Origin: Streptomyces asoensis
Lineage (GTDB): Bacteria > Actinomycetota > Actinomycetes > Streptomycetales > Streptomycetaceae
DNA length: 64,000 bases
Direction of reading: 5' to 3'
NCBI RefSeq assembly: GCF_013085465.1
Contig: NZ_CP049838.1
Span: 4,712,001 to 4,776,000 of the forward strand
The position numbers and the translations under genes were made by a program. The notes under the pieces are model-generated. The model was given only the letters and a program-made list of their open reading frames with translations. It made no database searches and had not been told where the DNA came from. Shown here piece after piece: positions 37,388 through 45,573 of this stretch; the stretch's first letter is position 1; each line of letters begins with the position of its first letter.

Positions 37388-37402
37388 AGTTGGCAACCAA
37401 CT
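37388..37402. promoter_or_regulatory. GntR operator, copy 1
   Basis: AGTTGGCAACCAACT is an inverted repeat (AGTTGG-CAA-CCAACT) about 82 bp upstream of GntR copy 1. On the minus strand an ACTATG element follows, as at copy 2, and the sequence AAGTTGTAG recurs just before both starts. It also lies upstream of the divergent small membrane gene. Confidence 0.75.
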
Positions 37403-37459
37403 TGAGTGAGTTGGCGGAAGGTTTGCCTCCCACTCCAGTCTCCGAAGGGGGGAACCACC

Positions 37460-37654
37460 ATGCCCGTCCTCGTCCTCCTCTGCGCCGCCTTCGTCGTCGG
37501 TGTCGAGCAGACCATCCAGTGGAAGTACGGCACCGCCGGCGCCCTCGGCCTGCTCCTGCTCAGCGTCGGCATCAAGGCCAAGAGCCCGGTCATCAGCTCC
37601 GCCGGCGCCGTGATCCTCGCCCTCCTCGCCACCGGGCCCGCCGTCAGCTCGTGA
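37460..37654 (+). CDS. Small two-helix membrane protein
   Basis: 64 residues, mostly hydrophobic: MPVLVLLCAAFVVGVEQTI, then GTAGALGLLLLSVG and SSAGAVILALLATGPAVSS. The ATG at 37460 follows AGGGGGGAA. Codon bias is typical for the genome. It is divergent from GntR copy 1, with the operator palindrome between, and overlaps the end of GntR copy 2 by 11 bp. No family recognised. Confidence 0.7.
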   Translation: MPVLVLLCAAFVVGVEQTIQWKYGTAGALGLLLLSVGIKAKSPVISSAGAVILALLATGPAVSS

Positions 37655-38552
37655 GCACCAGCTCCGAGCTGATCGTCTCCCACAGTGCGTCGAACCACAG
37701 GTGGGACTGTTCCACGAACGTCGTGTCACGCGGTCCGGCGCCCTGTTCGAAGGCGAACAGCACCGACCGCGTGCCCTCGGCGTCGTACATCTCCAGGTGC
37801 TCGTGGTCGATCGTCTGCTCGCCCCGCTTGACCGTGTAGTAGGCGAACAGCGCTTCCGCCCCGTTGAGGAGATACAGCTTGACGGGCGGGGTGAAGGGCA
37901 GTGCGCGGAAGGTGACGTGCACATCGATGCCGTGCGTGGAGCGCAGGGTGAGCAGGTTGTGCCGCAGCACCTGGCCCTGGGCGTTGCGGTGGGCCAGCCA
38001 GCGGCGCTGGAGCCGCCCGGTCTCCGCGATGTCCACCGGCACCGGAAAGGCGAGTTCGATGTTGCGGGACGGCAACAGGACACGGACGTCGATCTTGGCC
38101 GGTTTCAGTCGCCCCGCGTGGATCTGCCGCAGGGGTTCACCGATCGCGGCCGTCAGCGAGACCGCCGTCAGGCACAGGGCGTCGACCTCGACGTGGTCGG
38201 CCGCGAAGGCCTCGGTGATCCGCGGCGGAAGCGCCACCATCGAGGGCTGCGGCGTCGCCGCGTGACCCAGCGGGAGGCCGACCGCACCCGGCCGCGCGGC
38301 GACCGTCGCCGGGCTTCCCTTGGAGACGTTGGTGAGGAGCTGCTCGGACTGAAGAATGCGCAGCGCCTGCCGTACGGCACCCCGCTCGACGCCGAACTCG
38401 TCCGCCAGTTTGGCCTGCGTCGGCATGCGCTGACCCGGCCGCAGCACTCCGGTCCTGATCCGGGTGCGCAGCTCGTCGGCCACCTCGCGATGTGACCGCT
38501 GCGGCCGCACCGCCCTCCTCCGCCCATTGACGGAGGCATGTTCCGGCTCCAC
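37644..38552 (-). CDS. GntR family regulator, copy 2
   Basis: 302 residues and clearly paralogous to copy 1: MPTQAKLADEFGVERGAVRQ, LLTNVSKGSPATVAA, RNAQGQVLRHNLLTLRSTHG, FRALPFTPPVKLYLLNGAEA and WFDALWETISSELVL. The effector domain lacks the usual UTRA look. Starts at the ATG at 38552. The palindrome at 38639-38655 lies about 87 bp upstream, the same distance as in copy 1, so cross-regulation is likely. Confidence 0.9.
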   Translation of the reverse strand: MEPEHASVNGRRRAVRPQRSHREVADELRTRIRTGVLRPGQRMPTQAKLADEFGVERGAVRQALRILQSEQLLTNVSKGSPATVAARPGAVGLPLGHAATPQPSMVALPPRITEAFAADHVEVDALCLTAVSLTAAIGEPLRQIHAGRLKPAKIDVRVLLPSRNIELAFPVPVDIAETGRLQRRWLAHRNAQGQVLRHNLLTLRSTHGIDVHVTFRALPFTPPVKLYLLNGAEALFAYYTVKRGEQTIDHEHLEMYDAEGTRSVLFAFEQGAGPRDTTFVEQSHLWFDALWETISSELVLTS

Positions 38553-38638
38553 GTCCGCACACTACAACTTCCCGCCATCTTTGGGCAGTTCAAAGAGAGA
38601 TGGTTATAGGACGCTCCCAAGCGGACATAGTTACAGTG

Positions 38639-38655
38639 AAGTTGGCAGCCAACTT
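38639..38655. promoter_or_regulatory. GntR operator, copy 2
   Basis: AAGTTGGCAGCCAACTT is a perfect 17-bp palindrome (one central base). Its minus-strand context (AAGTTGGCTGCCAACT, then ACTATG) closely matches copy 1. It lies upstream of GntR copy 2. Confidence 0.8.
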
Positions 38656-38742
38656 CAACAACATGGTCAAACTTTCAGACGGTTGGCCGGTCGGGCTCCC
38701 TTCCGGAGGGGAGCCGGGAGCCCGAGCAGTCGGCACCGACGT

Positions 38743-38817
38743 ACAGCCACAACTGAACATCGCCTGCACAGCCACAACTTCAGATCGCTCGCACAGCCAC
38801 AACTGAACAGCTACGGA
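38743..38817. repeat. 25-bp repeat, three copies, with CACAACT cores
   Basis: Units beginning ACAGCCACAACT start at 38743, 38768 and 38793. A second pair, AGGCACGCAGCCACAC, lies at 38855-38870 and 38871-38886. Together they fill most of the gap (38553-38898) between GntR copy 2 and the acetyltransferase. No gene is seen. The CAACT cores resemble half-sites of the GntR palindrome. Confidence 0.8.
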
Positions 38818-38898
38818 TACCCGCATTCAAAGAAACACAGAGACGCAGATCCACAGGCACGCAGCCACACAGGCACGCAGCCACACAGAAAGGAGCCG

Positions 38899-40164
38899 TC
38901 AGAACATGTCCGGGCACCAAGGCCGCCCGGACGTGCGCAGCAGGGCGTCGGCCCCTCGGGCGGCGCCCGCTCGTTCTTCCCGGAGCCGGCCCAGCGCCGC
39001 CAGCCGCCCCACGGACTCGTCGCCCAGCCACAGCGTCGCCAGCTCGGCCACGTCCAGGGTGAGGTCGGCACCGCGGGTGGTCGGCGTACAGGAGGCACCG
39101 TCGGGGGTCGCGTCCAGCAGGAAGCGGCCCCCGGCCAGGCCCGATCGGTCGACGACCTCGAGGACCAACGCGCCCGACGCGTCGTACGTCCGCGCCTCCA
39201 GGGCCCGTACGACGTCCAGGATCCGCACCCACAGCCAGTCCGCCTGCGTGATGATGCGCGCCGCGCGCGGGTCCGGCAGATGGAGCGGGAGCAGGTCGTC
39301 CGGTGAGCGCCAGCCCGTCTTCACCCGGGTGATCCAGTCGATGGAACAGAGGTAGTGCCACAGGGCACGCTCCGCGGCCGGGGTCACCGCGCTCAGCCAG
39401 TTCACCGTCGCCGTGTTCAGCGGCTGCTTGGCGTCGCTCCACTCGTCGTCCGCCCGGTAGGAGGCCATGCCCTCCACCACCCCGTCCGCCGCGCGGTAGA
39501 CCACGAAGAACGGCTCGACATACGCACTGCCGTGCAGCCACAGCTGCCCGGTGCGCGCCGCCCACCAGTGCTCGTCCCGGTCGATCGCGCCCGGCTGGGC
39601 CCGACGCAGCCGCTCATGCAGCTCGGGACCGATCCGGCGGATCTCCTCGGCGTCGGCGAAGTCGATCCGGCCGTCGTCCTGCGGGCCCGACCGGTTGGGG
39701 TCGAGGCCGGCGCGCGGCACGTCGATCGACCACTCGGTCATGGTGGTCGCCGGACCGAAGCCGTACCGGCCGTAGATCCGGTACTCGGCGGCTATCAGGG
39801 TGGCCACCACGTCCCCGCGCTCCTTCGCCGCCGTCAGGTCGTCGGCCATCAGCCGGGTGAGGATTCCGCGGCGGCGGTGCGTGGGCGCGACGGTGACGTT
39901 GGAGATGGCGTCGGCGGGAACGGGGGCGCCGCCGACCGCCGTGAGCTCCTGGTCGAACGAGCGGAACGTCGCCACGCAGCGGCCCGCGTCGAAGGCGCCG
40001 GAGACACGGGAGTCCGCGAACGCGATACGGCGGTCGGCGACCATCTGGTCGGGGGCGGTGGGCGGGCGCAGAAAGCCCGTGTTCACTGCACGGGTCCAGT
40101 CGGGAAGCTCCGCGTCGGTGATCGCACGGAAGTCGATCGGCTGCTGGCTGGCTCGGCGGGTCAT
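38899..40164 (-). CDS. Eis-like GNAT N-acetyltransferase
   Basis: 421 residues in the three-domain Eis layout. The N-terminal GNAT has the acetyl-CoA loop [17 protein letters not shown] (about 92-108) and [13 protein letters not shown]. The middle GNAT-like region is at about 180-300. The C-terminal sterol-carrier-like domain ([18 protein letters not shown]) ends in Phe (WCPDMF), whose carboxylate is catalytic in Eis proteins. It acetylates amines, possibly of small molecules; the real substrate is unknown. Starts at the ATG at 40164. Confidence 0.9.
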   Translation of the reverse strand: MTRRASQQPIDFRAITDAELPDWTRAVNTGFLRPPTAPDQMVADRRIAFADSRVSGAFDAGRCVATFRSFDQELTAVGGAPVPADAISNVTVAPTHRRRGILTRLMADDLTAAKERGDVVATLIAAEYRIYGRYGFGPATTMTEWSIDVPRAGLDPNRSGPQDDGRIDFADAEEIRRIGPELHERLRRAQPGAIDRDEHWWAARTGQLWLHGSAYVEPFFVVYRAADGVVEGMASYRADDEWSDAKQPLNTATVNWLSAVTPAAERALWHYLCSIDWITRVKTGWRSPDDLLPLHLPDPRAARIITQADWLWVRILDVVRALEARTYDASGALVLEVVDRSGLAGGRFLLDATPDGASCTPTTRGADLTLDVAELATLWLGDESVGRLAALGRLREERAGAARGADALLRTSGRPWCPDMF

Positions 40165-40249
40165 GGGATCACCGTAGGCAGGGGCGGGCGAGTGGCGCGA
40201 AGATTTTTCCCGCCTTCGCCGCCCCGGCCCCGGTGGGACCTCGCCGCAG

Positions 40250-40816
40250 TCACACCAACAGGTCCTCCACCTGCGCCTCTCCCTCCCGGTACCGCCTCGT
40301 GATCTCCGCGCCCGACTCGTCGGCCGTCCGCTGGAGGCCCTGGCGGCGGCTCGAGACCTGCTGCTCGTAGCGGACCAGGCAGCCCATCGCGTCGTGGAGC
40401 TCGGGATCGGTGCGCGCGTCGAGGTCGGAGAGTTCGACGTCGGCGAGCATGTCGGCGGCCAGCCGCCGGTACTCCTCGCTGTGCGGGGTGCCCAGGGTGA
40501 CGTGGCGGGCCGAGGAGCGGTGCCGGGCCGGGGCGTCGGTGAGGATCTCCGACAGCCGCTCCACCACGGAGGCCGCACCCGTCGGAGAGCGGCGGGCCAG
40601 CTCCGCGCGCAGGATGTCGATACGGCCCTGGAGCAGCCGTCGTACATAGCTGAGGTCGGCCTCGTCGCGCTGGGCGTCCCGGCGCAGGGTGCGCAGTTCG
40701 GGCAGGCTCAGCCGGGTCAGGTCGTGCTCGGGTTGTTCCACGGGCAGCACGGGGCTGTCGCTGCGCTGTGTCGGCGGCCGATGTGTCGCAGGCCGCCCGG
40801 TACTCGGTGTGCTCAT
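40250..40816 (-). CDS. rsiG: RsiG, c-di-GMP-dependent anti-sigma factor of WhiG
   Basis: 188 residues. The two antiparallel-helix c-di-GMP motifs E-x3-S-x2-R-x3-Q-x3-D are both perfect: [16 protein letters not shown] (about 52-67) and [16 protein letters not shown] (about 152-167). In Streptomyces RsiG bound to c-di-GMP holds the sporulation sigma factor WhiG inactive. A flexible Pro/Arg N-terminus precedes the first helix. Monocistronic and divergent from dtd. Confidence 0.95.
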   Translation of the reverse strand: MSTPSTGRPATHRPPTQRSDSPVLPVEQPEHDLTRLSLPELRTLRRDAQRDEADLSYVRRLLQGRIDILRAELARRSPTGAASVVERLSEILTDAPARHRSSARHVTLGTPHSEEYRRLAADMLADVELSDLDARTDPELHDAMGCLVRYEQQVSSRRQGLQRTADESGAEITRRYREGEAQVEDLLV

Positions 40817-40975
40817 GTCCTTCTACCGTCCCCTCGACCGGCGTGTGGGAAGCATCGTGCCACCCCGACCGACCGCTGGGTTACCGAGTCCCCCCGAACG
40901 GCCCCAGATAGGGGCTTAAGGATCAAAAATGGGCCCCTCACGGGTCGGTGCGGGGCACCCGGCATCATGGTCCGC

Positions 40976-41401
40976 ATGCGAGCGGTGGTGCAGAGGGTGG
41001 ACGGCGCGAGCGTCGTCGTGGACGGCGAGACGGTCGGGGAGATCAGCGGCGAGGGACTGTGCGTCCTGGTCGGGGTCACCCACGAGGACACGAAGGTGGA
41101 GGCGGATCGGCTCGCCCGCAAACTCTGGTCGGTCCGCATGCTGCACGACGAGAAGTCGTGCAGCGACATCGACGCCCCGCTGCTGGTGATCAGCCAGTTC
41201 ACGCTGTACGGGGACGCGCGCAAGGGGCGCCGCCCCACCTGGAACGCGGCCGCCCCCGGCGAGGTCGCCGAGCCGCTAGTCGACGAGGTCGTCGCCCGGC
41301 TGCGGGAGCTGGGCGCGACGGTGGCGACGGGCCGGTTCGGCGCGCAGATGCGCGTGTCGCTGACGAACGACGGCCCGTTCACCGTACTGATCGAGATCTA
41401 G
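40976..41401 (+). CDS. dtd: D-aminoacyl-tRNA deacylase
   Basis: 141-residue DTD that hydrolyses D-aminoacyl-tRNA (and Gly-tRNA-Ala). The family motifs are [18 protein letters not shown] (with the SQxxL site near 77) and the C-terminal [12 protein letters not shown] (NxGPxT motif). The ATG at 40976 gives [13 protein letters not shown]; an ATG three codons upstream is possible. Convergent with ygfZ. Confidence 0.96.
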   Translation: MRAVVQRVDGASVVVDGETVGEISGEGLCVLVGVTHEDTKVEADRLARKLWSVRMLHDEKSCSDIDAPLLVISQFTLYGDARKGRRPTWNAAAPGEVAEPLVDEVVARLRELGATVATGRFGAQMRVSLTNDGPFTVLIEI

Positions 41402-41417
41402 GGTCCCCCAGGATTCC

Positions 41418-42383
41418 CTAGGGCTCCACGACCGTTTCCTGAGCTGCCGCGGTCGCCCCGGCCAGCAGCGGCGCGTCCACCGGCACGTTCCGCTTCACCA
41501 GGGCCAGGGCCACCGGGCCGAGCTCGTGGTGGCGTACGGACGTGGTGATGAAGCCGATCTTGCGCCCGTCGGGGGCGTCGTCGGCGACGCGGAGTTCGGT
41601 ACCGGCGGCCGGCAGGTGGACCTCGCTGCCGTCGAGGTGCAGGAAGACGAGGCGGCGGGGCGGCTTGCCGAGGTTCTGCACCCGGGCCACCGTCTCCTGG
41701 CCGCGGTAGCAGCCCTTCTGGAGGTGCACGGCGGTGCCGATCCAGCCGAGCTCGTGCGGGATGGTGCGATGGTCGGTCTCGAAGCCGAGACGCGGGCGGT
41801 GGTGCTCGACGCGGAGGGCCTCGTGGGCGAGGATCCCGACCGGCGGACCCGCCTGCCCGGCGTACGCCTCCAGATCGGCGCGGGGAAGGAAGAGATCGCG
41901 GCCGTACGCGGTCTCCCGGACGACGACACCCGGCGGGACGGGGGCGATGGAACCCGCGGGGAGGTGCACGACCGCGACGTCGGCGGTGCGGTCGGCGACC
42001 TCGACCCGGTAGAAGAACTTCATCGACTCCAGGTACGCGATCAGCGCCTCCTGGGTGCCGGGTTCGACGTGCACCCAGACCGTCAGACCGTCGTCCACCA
42101 GGTAGAGCGCGTGTTCGATGTGGCCGTTCGCGGAGAGGATCAGCGCTTCGGCGGCCTCGCCGACACGGAGGTCGGTGACGTGCTGGGTGAGGAGAAGGTG
42201 CAGCCAGCTCAGCCGGTCCTCGCCGGAGACGGTGACGACTCCGCGGTGCGAGAGATCGACGAAACCGGTGCCGTCGGCGAGGGCGCGCTGCTCGCGGAAC
42301 AAGTCGCCGTAGTGACCGGCGACGCCTTCGTCCACACCCTCGGCGGGGACGGCGCCGGGCAGGGACAGCAGAGGGCTCTTCAT
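41418..42383 (-). CDS. ygfZ: Folate-binding YgfZ/GcvT-like protein
   Basis: 321 residues. The diagnostic K-G-C-Y-x-G-Q-E motif is present as LQKGCYRGQETVARVQN near residue 220. The N-terminal GcvT-like region FVDLSHRGVVTVSGEDRLSWL is also clear. YgfZ proteins support assembly of certain Fe-S enzymes with tetrahydrofolate. It follows the Nur gene by 10 bp on the same strand, so they are likely an operon. Confidence 0.94.
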   Translation of the reverse strand: MKSPLLSLPGAVPAEGVDEGVAGHYGDLFREQRALADGTGFVDLSHRGVVTVSGEDRLSWLHLLLTQHVTDLRVGEAAEALILSANGHIEHALYLVDDGLTVWVHVEPGTQEALIAYLESMKFFYRVEVADRTADVAVVHLPAGSIAPVPPGVVVRETAYGRDLFLPRADLEAYAGQAGPPVGILAHEALRVEHHRPRLGFETDHRTIPHELGWIGTAVHLQKGCYRGQETVARVQNLGKPPRRLVFLHLDGSEVHLPAAGTELRVADDAPDGRKIGFITTSVRHHELGPVALALVKRNVPVDAPLLAGATAAAQETVVEP

Positions 42384-42393
42384 GGGCCCAAGC

Positions 42394-42840
42394 CTACGAC
42401 TTGGTAATTGAACCCTTGAGCGTGCAGTCCTTGCACCGCCCGAAGATCGCGAAGTGCTTCATGTCCGTGTCGAAGCCGAAGGTCTCGCGCAGCTTGTCCC
42501 GGAACTCCGCGGCGACCTGTACATCCGCCTCGATGACATTGCCGCAGTCCCGGCAGACGAGGTGGATGTGGTGGTGCCGGTCCGCCAGGTGGTACGTCGG
42601 CGCCCCGTGCCCCAGGTGCGCGTGGCTGACCAGCTCCAGCTCCTCCAGGAGCTCCAGGGTCCGGTACACGGTGGAAATGTTGACCCCCGACGCCGTCTTC
42701 CTCACTTCCACGAGGATGTCGTCGGGGGTCGCGTGCTCCAGGGTGTCCACGGCTTCGAGGACAAGCTGTCGCTGCGGCGTCAGCCGGTAACCGCGCTGCC
42801 GCAGGTCGCTCTTCCAGTCAGTGCTTTCAGTGCTCACCAC
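42394..42840 (-). CDS. nur: Fur-family nickel uptake regulator Nur
   Basis: 148-residue Fur-family repressor that nearly matches Nur of S. coelicolor. The DNA-binding helix region (LRQRGYRLTPQRQLVLEAV, GVNISTVYRTLELLEEL) is followed by metal-binding HHHIHLVCRDCGNV and FGRCKDCTLKG with the two CxxC pairs. Nur represses nickel uptake and Fe-SOD genes when nickel is sufficient. Starts at the tandem GTG codons. Co-transcribed with ygfZ. Confidence 0.94.
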   Translation of the reverse strand: MVSTESTDWKSDLRQRGYRLTPQRQLVLEAVDTLEHATPDDILVEVRKTASGVNISTVYRTLELLEELELVSHAHLGHGAPTYHLADRHHHIHLVCRDCGNVIEADVQVAAEFRDKLRETFGFDTDMKHFAIFGRCKDCTLKGSITKS

Positions 42841-42856
42841 ACCGAAGAGTCTAGAA

Positions 42857-43432
42857 CTACTTGAAGAAGGCGATCCCGTCGTCCGGCATGTCGTCGGGGA
42901 GGGCCTTCGCCCAGCGTTCGACGTCCTCCGGGGTGACGACCTTCTTCAGGTGCGCCGACATGTAGGGGCGCAGCTCGACCTCGGGGGTCTGCTTCTCGCC
43001 GACCCACATGAGGTCGCTCTTGACGTAGCCGTACAGACGCTTGCCGCCGGTGTAGGGGCCGGAGGCGGCCGTGCGGGCCACCGCGTCGGTGACGAGGTCG
43101 ATCTGCGGCTTCTTGTCGGCGAGCTCGCCGTACCAGATCTCGACCACGCCGTCGTCGCGGACCATGGTCACCTCGACCTTGCGGTCGGCGTCGACGCGCC
43201 AGAAGCCGGACTCCGACTCAAGCGGCCGGACCTTGTTGCCCTCGCCGTCCAGGACCCAGGTGTGGGAGTGGTACTCCAGGAAGTCCCGGCCGTCGTGGCC
43301 GAAGGTGACCTCCTGTCCGAAGTTGCACTTCTCCGAGCCGGGGAAGTCGTGCACGCCCGCGCCCGCCCAGCTGCCCAGCAGGAAAGCGAGGGGGACGAGG
43401 TCCTTGTGGAGGTCGGACGGAATCTCGATCAT
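42857..43432 (-). CDS. FABP/nitrobindin-like (DUF1794) beta-barrel protein
   Basis: 191 residues. LVPLAFLLGSWAGAGVHDFPG near residue 15 is the conserved GxWxGxG-type entrance of the family. FLEYHSHTWVLDGEG, SESGFWRVDADRKVEV and TGGKRLYGYVKSDLMW follow. These small 10-stranded barrels bind haem or fatty-acid-like ligands. The ATG at 43432 is chosen since AGGAA precedes it. It lies just upstream of nur on the same strand, which may make it part of that transcript. Confidence 0.9.
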   Translation of the reverse strand: MIEIPSDLHKDLVPLAFLLGSWAGAGVHDFPGSEKCNFGQEVTFGHDGRDFLEYHSHTWVLDGEGNKVRPLESESGFWRVDADRKVEVTMVRDDGVVEIWYGELADKKPQIDLVTDAVARTAASGPYTGGKRLYGYVKSDLMWVGEKQTPEVELRPYMSAHLKKVVTPEDVERWAKALPDDMPDDGIAFFK

Positions 43433-43458
43433 GAGTGACAGTTCCTGGACTTGGTCGG

Positions 43459-43557
43459 TCAGCGCTGGCCCTGGTACAGCTTCTTCACGGTCAGACCGGC
43501 GAAGGCGAGGGTGCCGACGCAGACCAGGACCAGCAGGGCTTCGAAGAAGATCTCCAC
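43459..43557 (-). CDS. 32-residue single-pass membrane peptide
   Basis: Short gene with GTG start (43557) preceded by GAGGAGCACCCC. The product MEIFFEALLVLVCVGTLAFA then GLTVKKLYQGQR has one transmembrane segment and a basic cytoplasmic end. Its codon bias is strong and the next gene begins 26 bp after its stop, so it is likely co-expressed with the FABP-like gene. Function unknown. Confidence 0.75.
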   Translation of the reverse strand: MEIFFEALLVLVCVGTLAFAGLTVKKLYQGQR

Positions 43558-43598
43558 GGGGTGCTCCTCGGATGAGCGTGCTTCGGGGTAGGTACAAC

Positions 43599-43637
43599 AG
43601 GGCCGGCCCCCAGCTTACGCGGCCGGGGACCGGCCCT
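43599..43637 (-). terminator. Hairpin ending the three-gene membrane operon
   Basis: AGGGCCGGCCCC and GGGGACCGGCCCT pair with one bulged base around an 14-nt loop, 27 bp after the stop of the 357-residue gene. Confidence 0.75.
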
Positions 43638-43663
43638 CCCTGTGAGGTACGCCCTCACGGGGG

Positions 43664-44737
43664 TCAGCCCAGCAGCTGGCTCTGAAGGGTGACGGTCTGC
43701 TGGAAGGGGACGGCCGCGGCGGTGCCCTTACGGGACTGGAGGACCAGGGCGACGACGTCACCCGCGCGGAGGTAGGCCTGCCGCAGCTGCTCCGCGCCGT
43801 ACGGCTTCACCTCGTCGTAGGAGTACCGCATGACGCTCATGCTGTCGAAGTCGGCGGCGGTGGGGTACTTGTCGTCGAACTCCGCCTCGGTGGCGCCGCG
43901 CACGGCGTACAGGGGAGCGCCGTAGGTGGTGAGCTCGCCGTAGAGGTTGTCGGCCACCGTCCCCGTGTCGAACTGGAGCAGGTAGACGCGGGTGCTGGTG
44001 CCGTCCGGGGTGGTCCAGCCACGGGCCGCGATGTGCCGCAGCCCGTGGTCGGTGAGCAGTTGGCCGACGGCGTCCCGGCCCTCCTTCGCCTCGAACACCG
44101 TCAGGAAGTCCTTCGTCGGCAGCCAGCCGTCGGCGCCGTGCAGCGTCTTGTCGTCCGTCGCCCCCTCGGGCGCGGGCAGCAACAGCGCGCGCAGGTCCGC
44201 GTAGTGGCTCTGCGCCCAGTTCTTGGTGTCGAACGGGCTGGGGCTGCCCGAGGGCAGCGGCGGCCCGGTGATCTCCGGGTACGCCCAGCGGCCGTCCGAC
44301 TCGGTGGCGAGACCGGGTACGTCCGTGCGCTCCATGCGGGTGATCCCGTACGCCGTCCCGGCCCCGAGCGCGGCGAACACCGTGACGACGGCGGTCCAGC
44401 GCAGAAGGGCCCGCAGAACTCGCCGGTCCTTCGGAGCGACGGGGCCCTGCGGGGCGGTGGCCGGAGCCTCAGGGGCTGCCGGATCCTGCGGGTCGGCCGG
44501 GGCCTGCGGGGCGGCTTGGTCCTCCGGGTCGGCTTGGCCCTCAGGGGCAGCCGACTCCTGCGCGGCAGCCGAGGCCTCAGGGGCGACCCGATCCTGCGGG
44601 GCGACCGGGCCCTCCGGGGCAGCCGGGGCAGCCGGGGTGGTGGGCGTTTCTGTGGGTGGGAGTGGTTCGACGGGTGGTTCGGCGGCCGTCTCGACGGGCC
44701 GTTCGGCGGTGGCCGGCGTCTGCTGTTGCTCGGTCAT
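43664..44737 (-). CDS. Membrane-anchored protein, operon gene 3
   Basis: 357 residues. A long Pro/Ala/Glu-rich N-terminus (1-110, with units like DPEDQAAPQAPADPQDP) is followed by one transmembrane segment (WTAVVTVFAALGAGTAYGIT) and an exported domain of about 210 residues containing LYGELTTYGAPLYAVRGA and MRYSYDEVKPYGAEQLRQAYL. No family was recognised. Its ATGA start overlaps the previous gene. It resembles its two upstream neighbours in layout, so they probably form a complex. Confidence 0.82.
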   Translation of the reverse strand: MTEQQQTPATAERPVETAAEPPVEPLPPTETPTTPAAPAAPEGPVAPQDRVAPEASAAAQESAAPEGQADPEDQAAPQAPADPQDPAAPEAPATAPQGPVAPKDRRVLRALLRWTAVVTVFAALGAGTAYGITRMERTDVPGLATESDGRWAYPEITGPPLPSGSPSPFDTKNWAQSHYADLRALLLPAPEGATDDKTLHGADGWLPTKDFLTVFEAKEGRDAVGQLLTDHGLRHIAARGWTTPDGTSTRVYLLQFDTGTVADNLYGELTTYGAPLYAVRGATEAEFDDKYPTAADFDSMSVMRYSYDEVKPYGAEQLRQAYLRAGDVVALVLQSRKGTAAAVPFQQTVTLQSQLLG

Positions 44738-45573
44738 ACGGCCTGTCCCGGGTCGTCGATGCGGTCGAGTTGTGCGGTGAAGAACTGGGCGACGAACTTC
44801 GCGTCGAGCACCCCGGGGGCGTCCGCGGTGACGCTGACCAGCACGTCTCCCACGTAGGCGGTGCAGAGCGCGAAGCCCAGCTCCTCGTCCTTGTCCTTGG
44901 GCGTCAGGAAGCACTGGGCGTCCTTGTTGCCCGCGATCTTCGGGCCCTTGCGGAAGACGTCCGTGGCGGCGAGGAAGCCGTTGAAGGACGTCGCCGCCTC
45001 TCGTACGGCGGTGCGGTTCTCCATCCGCGACAAGTTGACGTCGAACGTGATCGCGTCCGTGGTGTTGTAGTCCGACCGGCCGACGATGTAGCTGCGCATC
45101 GCCACGCCCTTGATGCGCTCCTTGTCGATCAGCTTCTCCAGCTGCCGGCGTGACTTGCTGGGCAGGTCCTTGATGGACTCCTTGCGCATGGCGGTGGCCT
45201 GCGCTCCGCTGAACTCGGCGTCCGCGCCGAACTCACCGAGGTCGGGGCCGAGCTCGAAGCCGTCGGTGCCGTAGGGCACCAGCAGGGCGCTCAGCCCCGA
45301 CGCCGCCGCACCGTCCTGCTTGGTCTTCTCGTCGTCCTGGGCGACCGGCGGGAACTTCCAGGTCGGCTTGCCGGGGTCGCGGTCGGCGTCCTGGACGGTC
45401 ACGACGGTGTAGCCGACGCCGCCGACGAGCGCGCAGGCCAGCAGCACGGATCCCGCCACGGCGGCGATCCGGCCGGGGCGGAGGACCCTGCGGGCGGGCT
45501 TCACGACGGCGGGCTCGGCGCCGCCGCCCTCGATGGCCTCGGGGTTCTCGGGGCTCTCGGGGTTCTCGCTCAC
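44734..45573 (-). CDS. Membrane-anchored protein, operon gene 2
   Basis: 279 residues: a short acidic cytoplasmic head, one membrane segment (IAAVAGSVLLACALVGGVGYTVV, about 35-57) and an exported domain. The exported part has SARRQLEK-type basic helices near 130 and a predicted disulfide pair (AQCFLTPKD and FALCTAYVGDVLVSVTADAPG). The GTG start overlaps the upstream stop by 4 bp and its stop overlaps the next start, so the three genes are tightly coupled. Function unknown. Confidence 0.82.
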   Translation of the reverse strand: MSENPESPENPEAIEGGGAEPAVVKPARRVLRPGRIAAVAGSVLLACALVGGVGYTVVTVQDADRDPGKPTWKFPPVAQDDEKTKQDGAAASGLSALLVPYGTDGFELGPDLGEFGADAEFSGAQATAMRKESIKDLPSKSRRQLEKLIDKERIKGVAMRSYIVGRSDYNTTDAITFDVNLSRMENRTAVREAATSFNGFLAATDVFRKGPKIAGNKDAQCFLTPKDKDEELGFALCTAYVGDVLVSVTADAPGVLDAKFVAQFFTAQLDRIDDPGQAV

